Source of the DNA: Triplophysa rosa
Taxonomy: Eukaryota > Chordata > Actinopteri > Cypriniformes > Nemacheilidae
Assembly: GCF_024868665.1 (NCBI RefSeq)
Contig: NC_079907.1
Span: 18,285,935 to 18,349,934, forward strand
Direction of reading: 5' to 3'
DNA: 64,000 bases
Shown in pieces: positions 56,914 through 64,000 of the stretch (position 1 is the first letter of the stretch; each line of letters begins with the position of its first letter). A model generated the notes under the pieces. That model did not search any database and was not told where the DNA came from. It saw nothing but the letters and a program-made list of their open reading frames with translations. The translations under genes and the position numbers were made by a program.

Positions 56914-58134
56914 CACTCACCTAAAGGATTATTAGGAACACCTGTTCAATTTCTCATTAATGCAATTATCTAATCAACCAATCACATGGCAGTTGCTTCA
57001 ATGCATTTAGGGGTGTGGTCCTGGTCAAGACAATCTCCTGAACTCCAAACTGAATGTCAGAATGGGAAAGAAAGGTGATTTAAGCAATTTTGAGCGTGGC
57101 ATGGTTGTTGGTGCCAGACGGGCCGGTCTGAGTATTTCACAATCTGCTCAGTTACTGGGATTTTCACGCACAACCATTTCTAGGGTTTACAAAGAATGGT
57201 GTGAAAAGGGAAAAACATCCAGTATGCGGCAGTCCTGTGGGCGAAAATGCCTTGTTGATGCTAGAGGTCAGAGGAGAATGGGCCGACTGATTCAAGCTGA
57301 TAGAAGAGCAACTTTGACTGAAATAACCACTCGTTACAACCGAGGTATGCAGCAAAGCATTTGTGAAGCCACAACACGCACAACCTTGAGGCAGATGGGC
57401 TACAACAGCAGAAGACCCCACCGGGTACCACTCATCTCCACTACAAATAGGAAAAAGAGGCTACAATTTGCACGAGCTCACCAAAATTGGACAGTTGAAG
57501 ACTGGAAAAATGTTGCCTGGTCTGATGAGTCTCGATTTCTGTTGAGACATTCAAATGGTAGAGTCAGAATTTGGCGTAAACAGAATGAGAACATGGATCC
57601 ATCATGCCTTGTTACCACTGTGCAGGCTGGTGGTGGTGGTGTAATGGTGTGGGGGATGTTTTCTTGGCACACTTTAGGCCCCTTAGTGCCAATTGGGCAT
57701 CGTTTAAATGCCACGGCCTACCTGAGCATTGTTTCTGACCATGTCCATCCCTTTATGACCACCATGTACCCATCCTCTAATGGCTACTTCCAGCAGGATA
57801 ATGCACCATGTCACAAAGCTCGAATCATTTCAAATTGGTTTCTTGAACATGACAATGAGTTCACTGTACTAGAATGGCCCCCACAGTCACCAGATCTCAA
57901 CCCGATAGAACATCTTTGGGATGTGGTGGAACGGGAGCTTCGTGCCCTGGATGTGCATCCCACAAATCTCCATCAACTGCAAGATGCTATCCTATCAATA
58001 TGGGCCAACATTTCTAAAGAATGCTTTCAGCACCTTGTTGAATCAATGCCACGTAGAATTAAGGCAGTTCTGAAGGCGAAAGGGGGTCAAACACCGTATT
58101 AGTATGGTGTTCCTAATAATCCTTTAGGTGAGTG
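56914..58134 (+). mobile_element. Intact Tc1-type DNA transposon
   Basis: A 1221-bp element with perfect 29-bp inverted repeats (56914-56942 and 58106-58134, starting CACTCACCTAAAGGATTATT). It is flanked by TA on both sides (56912-56913 and 58135-58136), the Tc1/mariner target duplication. It contains one uninterrupted transposase frame, so it is structurally complete and plausibly young. Confidence 0.96.
57062..58102 (+). CDS. Tc1-type transposase, full length
   Basis: 346 aa. The N-terminal DNA-binding region has two helix-turn-helix motifs (about 22-48, ISQSAQLLGFSRTTISRVYK; and about 70-112), with a basic patch between. The catalytic core is DD34E: Asp in WSDESRFLL (about 154), Asp in FQQDNAPCHKA (about 246) and Glu in DLNPIEHLWD (about 281); a GGGGVMVWG glycine box lies between the first two. 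All three acidic residues are present. The length matches the 340-350 aa usual for Tc1 transposases. The start ATG lies 119 bp inside the left terminus. The enzyme would bind the inverted repeats and cut and paste at TA. Activity is not proven by an intact frame. Confidence 0.96.
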   Translation: MGKKGDLSNFERGMVVGARRAGLSISQSAQLLGFSRTTISRVYKEWCEKGKTSSMRQSCGRKCLVDARGQRRMGRLIQADRRATLTEITTRYNRGMQQSICEATTRTTLRQMGYNSRRPHRVPLISTTNRKKRLQFARAHQNWTVEDWKNVAWSDESRFLLRHSNGRVRIWRKQNENMDPSCLVTTVQAGGGGVMVWGMFSWHTLGPLVPIGHRLNATAYLSIVSDHVHPFMTTMYPSSNGYFQQDNAPCHKARIISNWFLEHDNEFTVLEWPPQSPDLNPIEHLWDVVERELRALDVHPTNLHQLQDAILSIWANISKECFQHLVESMPRRIKAVLKAKGGQTPY

Positions 58135-58136
58135 TA

Positions 58137-58494
58137 TATAGTATAGTAACTTTCAGTATCTCTGTTAAAATGATATTCAATCACTGATTTTAAGTAATAT
58201 CTTAAAATATTTTGAGATTTTAATTGTTTTTGTGTATATATTTAATTGTATGTTATAATAATGTAAATCCACATTTTTCTAAAATAATACAAGTAAAAAC
58301 ACGTATTAAAAAAGCTCATGAACACTCCAGTGTATATATATATAATTACATGTGAGGTTAATTTGACTTTTTTAACACTGCATTTTGATACAATAGAAAA
58401 AAACCTTGTGTACGGGTGAAAGTAAAATAGCCCACAAGCTGTATAGTTGCCCTCTTTTAATCCCCTGTGCATGTAAAGGTAATATGTGAAAAGG
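58137..58494. other. Non-genic stretch between transposons
   Basis: AT-rich; nothing supportable seen. Confidence 0.5.
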
Positions 58495-59497
58495 TGTGGC
58501 GGCTCCTTTAAGTGATTATCTCCGTGTGTGTGAGAGAGAGAGCGCCTATGCGAGCGTAAGAAGCTGGGAAGCGAACGGGCCTCGATGTGGTGAGAAAATA
58601 CGTTTATAGAGTTCAAAAGACGTTAAAATAGTGATAAATATCAACTTATCAGTGTATATTGATTTGCCTTAAGGTCTGGTCGGTGGATTGTTGCTTATTT
58701 TGCACGTCCGTTCAGCTTTCTCATTAGTTCGTGGGCGATGTCTTCACATTAAGTGTGCTCTTCAGAGGCGTCTGAAGTTAAGAGCGTGAGTGTTTATTTC
58801 AGTTTACGGTTATAATATACACTGTCATGTAACTCATATGTCGTCTGTGTTATGTAAAGTTGCAAAAAGTTACTTAATTACACTCTCGTATTGTATTAGA
58901 GGGGAGAGGTGAAGCACGTTTACTCGCACGTGAGCTGCGGTCCACGTGAGCACTCGGGTTTGAGAGACTGCCGCAATGTGAGTTGGAGATATGTTTCTTT
59001 GTTTTGTTTTATATATCTGTTTTTTGTTTCTAACGGAATTGAACTGTGTTCAATGTGTATTTGTGAATGCTTTTGACCTGATGTATGTAAGCAGCAATAG
59101 TATAGTATGGTTTTAAGTGCTGCAGATGTGCTGCATGTGCTTATATGTCTTGCAGTTGTTAACGTGGATTGTTCCATGATGTGTATTTTTCTGTTTTCCT
59201 TTTCTCTATAGTCACTACCGTTGTTTATTTGGGGTGGTTAAACATAACTATTGTTATTGAGCCACTGAACAGGCAGACTTGGTTTTTGTTGTTGTTTTGT
59301 TTTGTTTTTCTTTTACTTAATACTTTGTGTGCCAATTGACTGATGCTGAATTTCTCATGTCCAAAATGTGGCATTGTTTCTCCTAAGCCTGACTTAGTTT
59401 TTCTTTAATGCTGCATCCCTTTCGGGTGTAGTCTGGAATAAAAGAACCCCAGTTAATGTGTAGTCAGTGTTTTGTCTTGATTAACAAGTAATTATAA
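58495..59497 (+). repeat. 5' LTR of the third Ty3/gypsy element
   Basis: Starts TGTGGCGGCTCC, contains AATAAA at 59437-59442 and ends before a likely primer-binding region (CCGGCAACCAGGAGTGGGG). The exact right edge is uncertain by about ten bases because the second LTR is outside the window. Confidence 0.65.
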
Positions 59498-59751
59498 ACC
59501 CGGCAACCAGGAGTGGGGTTTCCTTTTTTTGGGGGGGGGGTTTCTTTAATGTACACAATTTGGTGGGTGGTATTTAAACAACGGTAGTGGACAGGAGCGG
59601 CAGAGTGCTGGAGGGACCGCAGAGCGAGTCGTCTGTTATTCCTGGAAGAGCCGCTGGAGGGCCAAGGACCAGTGCGCCACGACCACTGAAGGATATCGCT
59701 TTTTGAACAGACTGTTTATGAACTGAGACTTCCTTGCATTGCGCTTCAGTG

Positions 59752-60879
59752 ATGGATGCAGAAGGTATGGATGATGCAGTCGTCCAAGCCGAGGACATTC
59801 AAGGAGCAGCTGCTGCGGCTCCAGAACTGGACATTGAGGGAGGTAACCCCATGTTACAGCTTCAGTCACAAATCCTGGAACTGGGAAGAAGGCATGATCA
59901 AGTAATGTCAACTTTGGCTAATATGAACAATGTAAATACCAGATCATATGTGTACATTCCCAGAGAGAAGCAAATTGTACCCTTTAGTGGTGATTGTGGT
60001 AAAGACTACCAAACTGTAGACGAGCTTATTGAGGAACTGGAAAGAGTAATAAGGGTGAGAGGGTTGAACACAGAGGATCAGGTAGATTTTATCCTCTCTC
60101 ACTTAAGGGGCTCAGCTCTTGATGAAGTCAAGTTGTGTATGGGGGGAGAGAATAAACTGCCTCATGATCTGTTCACTTATCTAAGGGCTGCTTTCAGAGA
60201 AAAGCGAACAACCTCCCAGTTATTACATGCTTTCTATGCACGAAAACAATTGGACGGTGAGGATTTCCGAGATTATTCACATGCCCTATCGGTGATGTTA
60301 AATTCTGCAATTCAGTAGTCGCCCAACATTGTTCCAAACATACAGCTTGCGTTGAGGGATCAGTTCACAGAGGGGGTGAGGGATTCAGCTCTTCGCAGAG
60401 AACTGCGTAAGGTAGTTTGTGAGCGGCCTAGCGTTACGTTATTTGATGTCCGTGAGGAAGCCTTAATGTGGTTTTCAGAGGAAAGACCCTGCGGGGCAAA
60501 TGTGGCTAGAGGTCGAAACCTATTGGGTGTGGGTACAGGTGAAGATACGGGGCATGTGAATATGACCACCACCGTACCAAGTGACTTGGGTGTAGCCTTT
60601 CAAGAAATGGTTAAAGTAATCACGCAACAAGGGAAAGCTATTAGTGAGATTACTAATGCTGTCTGTGATCTCACTACCCAGAGGTCCAATCCAGGGGGCG
60701 AGAAATCGAGTAAAGCTAAATTTAAGCCGAAGTACACCCGTGATGGCCAAACTATTTGTCTTAGATGTGAGGGCATTGGGCACTTAGCCCGGCAATGCAC
60801 CACACCGCGCTCCCAGGAAAATCCCGCCTCTGCTGTGCCAGAATCTCCGGTTCAGGGAAACGGGGCGCCTCCATTGTGA
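59752..60879 (+). pseudogene. Gag of the third Ty3/gypsy element, with one internal TAG
   Basis: A 376-codon frame from ATG at 59752 to TGA at 60877-60879, broken only by TAG at 60316-60318 after NSAIQ. It shows an N-terminal acidic segment, a capsid-like helical domain (VPFSGDCGKDYQTVDELIEE, LSHLRGSALDEVKLCM, residues about 75-190) and a CCHC zinc knuckle CLRCEGIGHLARQC at 60757-60798. The stop is one transition away from CAG, so it may be a recent inactivating mutation; leaky readthrough is possible but unproven. The last 85 bases overlap the pol frame in the -1 register. Confidence 0.85.
60855..60861 (+). promoter_or_regulatory. -1 ribosomal frameshift slippery heptamer
   Basis: GGGAAAC placed as G GGA AAC in the gag reading frame, 15 bases before the gag stop and inside the gag/pol overlap. 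Slippage by -1 moves ribosomes from gag into the protease/pol frame. The heptamer fits the X XXY YYZ rule. Confidence 0.65.
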
Positions 60880-61574
60880 AGAGCCGAGCAATGAGAGGAG
60901 GGTCAGATGGCTCAAAGAATGGTCTGCTGACTAAAGAGCAGTTCCTGGAACGTGCAGTGGGGAAATGCCCAGAGGTAGAAATTCACATTAGGGGTGTAGC
61001 TGTCAGGTGCCTTTTGGATACTGGCAGTAACGTAAGTACCCTGAGTGAGAGTTTCTTTAAAAAGCATCTCCACGGAAAAGACAAAGACATGCATTGTACT
61101 ACCAAATGGCTAAAGATTACCGCTGCTAACAAGTTGCCCCTTCCGTACTTGGGGTATGTTGAACTAGATATACAGGTGATGGGGTTGACTTTACCTGGGT
61201 GCGGGTTCTTAATCGTGCGTGATCAGGATGCCACAGAGTTTGACAATGCCCTAGAGGGGACATTGGACTCAGACTGGAGAGCTGCCTTTAGCAAGGTACA
61301 AGAGGATTCTCTGGTTGAGGCAACCACTATGATCAGAGTAGCAGGAGATAGCAGGGTGCACATACCTGCAGCCTCTCTGGCTATAATTCAGGCTAGAGTA
61401 TCAAAAGAATTCACAGGAAACAGAGGCTTGGTGGTGTTCGAACCACGGAACACCCAGTTGCCCAGAGGTCTGGTCCTGGTACCTACCGTGGTGCCACCTG
61501 GGAAGCGCGTGTTTCCAGTGCAGGTAGTAAACCTCTCACCTGAGGATGTGTGGCTACCCCCAAGGTTAGGCTAG
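60858..61574 (+). pseudogene. Protease domain of pol
   Basis: The frame 60795-61574 overlaps the end of gag in the -1 register. Retropepsin site CLLDTGSNVSTLS has its catalytic Asp codon at 61017-61019, followed by a WLKITAANKLPLPYLGYVEL flap-side region. It ends at a TAG at 61572-61574 while the homologous pol continues in another frame. A C-run and A/G indel near 61556-61565 is the likely cause, so pol is broken between protease and RT. Confidence 0.82.
60868..60898 (+). promoter_or_regulatory. Predicted frameshift-stimulating hairpin
   Basis: CCTCCATTG (60868-60876) pairs with CAATG and GAGG (60889-60898) with one bulged A at 60894, giving nine pairs with a 12-base loop. It begins six bases after the heptamer, the usual spacing. 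The gag stop lies in the loop. Confidence 0.55.
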
Positions 61575-62524
61575 GGAATCTTACCCAGGGCCATTACGTG
61601 GAGAGTAGCTCTTGCGAAGTGAAGTTCCACCGGCTCTCTGCTGAACATGAGGAAGTCACTGTTAGCCAAAGAACAATTACAGCGGTTGAAAAAGATGTGC
61701 AGTGCCCCCTCGAAAAAGTACAAATAGGTGGTACCTCTACCCAACAGGTGGAGATAAGGGCGCTTTTGATGAAATACCTGGATGTGTTTGCCATCTGTGA
61801 TGAGGACCTTGGTTACACGGACCGGGTAAAGCATGAAATTCCATTGACGGACAACATTCCTGTTTCACAACCGTACCGCCGAATACCCCCGAACCAATTT
61901 GAGGAAGTGAGGAAGCATATCGCTGGATTGCTAAAAAAGGGTGTCATACGAGGGAGCTCAAGTTCATATGCTTCGCCGGTGGTGTTGGTTCGGAAGTCGG
62001 ACGGCAGTCTGAGCCTATGAGTGGAATACAGGAAGTTGAACTCAAAAACTAGGCGTGATGCGTTCCCACTACCGAGCATTGATGAAAGCCTAGATGCTCT
62101 GGGTGCAGCCAAGATATTCTCATCAATTGATCTCGCAAGTGGCTATCACCAGGTGGCAGTTCACGAAAATGACAGGCTCAAAACCGCATTTATTACACCA
62201 TTTGGTTTGTTCGAGTACGAAAGAATGCAGTTTGGCCTATGTAATGCGCCAGCGACGTTCCAACGTCTCATGCAAACCATAATGAGTGATCTGGTGTTTC
62301 AGATGGTACTTGTCTATTTGGACGACTTGCTCGTGTACTCTAGTACATTCGAAGACCATTTAGTGAGGCTTGAGACTGTGCTTCAGAGGATGAGGGAGAC
62401 CGGGCTGAAGATTAAAGTGGAAAAGTGCCACTTTTTGCAGTCTCAGGTAAAGTTTCTGGGGCACGTCGTGTCAGCTCAGGGAGTGAGCACGGACCCAGAG
62501 AAGGTGAGTGCCGTGCAGCAGTGA
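61550..62524 (+). pseudogene. Reverse transcriptase of pol
   Basis: One frame with TGA at 62018-62020 and at 62522-62524. It has the N-terminal connection (LMKYLDVFAICDEDLGYTD), SSSYASPVVLVRKSDGS, FSSIDLASGYHQVAV with the first catalytic Asp, LCNAPATFQRLMQ, catalytic YLDD near 62318 and VKFLGHVVSAQG. The first stop can arise from a CGA by a CpG transition. Apart from the two stops the RT core is intact. Confidence 0.9.
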
Positions 62525-64000
62525 CCGGTTCCTAAAACCCTGAAGGATCTGCAGTCCTTTGTAGGATTTTGCAGTTACTACAGAAGATTTATTGAGGGCT
62601 TCTCTAAGGTTGCGGGCCCACTCCATGATGTTGTGAATCGCTGCAGTAGCCATGCAAGTGCTGCTCAGGCCAATAGGTTGTTTAGTCTCTCTTGGACACA
62701 CGAGTGCCAACAAGCCTTTGAGCACCTCCAGGAGAGATTGACCTCGGCTCCAACACTGGGGTATGCAGATTTCACCTTACCTTTCGTGCTGGAGACAGAC
62801 GCCAGCAGCCTGGGTCTGGGGGCCGTGCTGTATCAGTACCAGAATGGGAGAAAGACTGTTATAGCCTATGCAAGCCGAAGGTTGAGGGGCGCGGAGCACA
62901 ATGACAGAAACTACAGCAGCATGAAACTGGAGCTCCTGGCCCTTAAGTGGGCGGTGGTGGAGAAGTTCAGGAGCTACCTACTGGGATCTAAATTTACCAT
63001 ACTAACTGACAACAATACCCTCTGCCATCTTAACACTGCCAAGCTAGGTGCCATAGAGCAACGGTGGGTTGCTCAGCTTGCAGTGTTTGATTTTGAGGTG
63101 CAGTACCGTCCAGGGCGGTGTAATACCGCTGCTGATGCACTATCCAGAAGGCCAGGGCTAGAGGAGAAAGAGGAGGTAACTGAGGATTCAGAGTATGATG
63201 GCTGTGTAGCAATTTGCAATGCACTTCGCACAGGTACTGTGGTAGAGATGGACTTGGCAGTGCGTGTGGCCAGGGAAGAAGCAGGACTGCTTCAGGCTGC
63301 CATAGTGGATGAAGATGACGGAGAAGGCACTCTTGAGAACACTCCGACGTTGCCTGGATATACTAGGGATGAGCTTCACCGGTTTCAGGAGGAAGACCCC
63401 ACCATTACTGTGCTTAGGAACTTCTGGGAAAAAAAAAAGAAGCCCACAAAGCAGGAGAGAACGGGTCTATCTCACCCAGCGCTGTCCTTACTCAAACAGT
63501 GGGACAGGATCAGAGAAAAAGGAGTGCTGTTGTACAGAGCCATTGAGGACGTGTTCAATGGGGAATGTCTCCAGCTGCTGCTCCATGCGTGTCTTGTAGA
63601 ACCGGTGCTGCGAAGTGTTCATGATCAAATGGGAAACCAAGGTGTCGAGAGGATGCTAGCCCTGCTCAAGCCGCGCTGCTATTGGATAGGAATGTATGAT
63701 GCAGTGGAGAAGTGGGTGAAGTCATGTCAACGATGTGTGTTGGCCAAAATGCCACAACCTATGATAAGGGCACCCTGGACTCCCTTCTTAGCTTCACAGC
63801 CATTAGAAGTAGTGGCAATGGATTTCACCATACTGGAGCCTGCATCGGATGGGCGGGAGAACGTCCTGGTCATAACTGATGTTTTTACCAAGTTCAGCCA
63901 GGAGTTCCCCACCCGAGATCAGAAAGCGGACACCACGGCCAAAATCCTTCTGAAAGAATGGATCCTCAAGTACGGTGTGCCACAACGCCTCCACTCAGAC
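62525..64000 (+). CDS. RNase H and integrase N-terminal part of pol, open to window end
   Basis: 492 codons without a stop, in the same frame as RT, starting directly after the second TGA and running off the window. It contains the RT thumb (LQSFVGFCSYYRRFI), RNase H with ETDASSLGLGAVLYQ, MKLELLALKWAV, LTDNNTLCHL and NTAADALSRRP. A charged linker then leads to integrase: zinc-binding region with CQRC, where the second His position of HDQMGNQG reads Asn, then the DDE core with the first Asp in VVAMDFTILE. The last codon of the window (LHSD) is the second core Asp. The gene is cut by the window edge, not by mutation. Confidence 0.9.

Larger units (their letters stand above)
58495..64000 (+). 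mobile_element. Ty3/gypsy retrotransposon, 5' part, continues beyond window
   Basis: A 5' LTR of about 1 kb (58495 to about 59497) is followed by a leader, gag (59752-60879), then protease, RT, RNase H and the start of integrase in pol to the window end. Defects seen are one TAG in gag, one frame change in pol near 61560 and two TGA codons in RT; all other frame is open. The 3' LTR lies outside, so completeness and age cannot be judged. Confidence 0.9.

Noticed and set aside
61550..61574. A second programmed frameshift between protease and RT
   Set aside because: No in-phase X XXY YYZ heptamer. A simple indel at the C-run or A/G tract explains the frame change better.
1..64000. CRISPR array, bacterial operon or viral genome
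   Set aside because: No regularly spaced direct repeats with unique spacers. Introns, LINEs, SINEs and Tc1/hAT elements show vertebrate nuclear DNA.

Overview
This window looks like a piece of a teleost, probably cyprinid, nuclear genome. The evidence is one recognisable two-exon vertebrate gene (wfikkn2), a Tol2-like hAT relic, an intact Tc1 element, a DIRS element, CR1/L2-type LINEs, HE1-like tRNA SINE tails and many short inverted-repeat elements in AT-rich DNA. The taxon is inferred from the repeat mix, not from a marker gene.

Layout. 0.9-3.6 kb: a 5'-truncated LINE with a long endonuclease/RT ORF (minus). 3.6-13.9 kb: no host gene found; it holds TTAA-bounded MITEs, a 1.66-kb non-autonomous hAT with a perfect 8-bp target duplication, and a tRNA-derived SINE. 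14.0-23.5 kb: a decayed Ty3/gypsy chromovirus (minus) whose 3' LTR was split by a 4.7-kb DIRS retrotransposon that still shows its inverted termini and internal complementary region. 25.6-30.1 kb: a second Ty3/gypsy element (plus, Mag-like), whose pol is interrupted by a solo LTR. 31-51 kb: mostly short repeats, two further solo LTRs of that same family, another solo LTR nested in a 2.3-kb long-inverted-repeat element, copies of a palindromic MITE, microsatellites and a LINE fragment. 51.2-54.7 kb: wfikkn2 (minus), a secreted multidomain protease inhibitor and GDF8/GDF11 antagonist, with a TATA box and a candidate polyA signal. 56.9-58.1 kb: a Tc1-type transposon with perfect 29-bp inverted repeats and an uninterrupted 346-aa DD34E transposase. 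58.5-64.0 kb: the 5' two-thirds of a third Ty3/gypsy element (plus), running off the window end. Its gag/pol overlap carries an in-register -1 slippery heptamer followed by a predicted hairpin.

The genes do not form an operon or pathway. One host gene sits in a nested transposon landscape whose relative insertion order can be read: DIRS after chromovirus, solo LTR after Mag-like element, solo LTR after long-inverted-repeat element, MITE after hAT. I found no rRNA, functional tRNA, CRISPR array or clearly unprecedented system. The most interesting items are the frameshift cassette, the DIRS architecture, the intact Tc1 and the folded long-inverted-repeat element.
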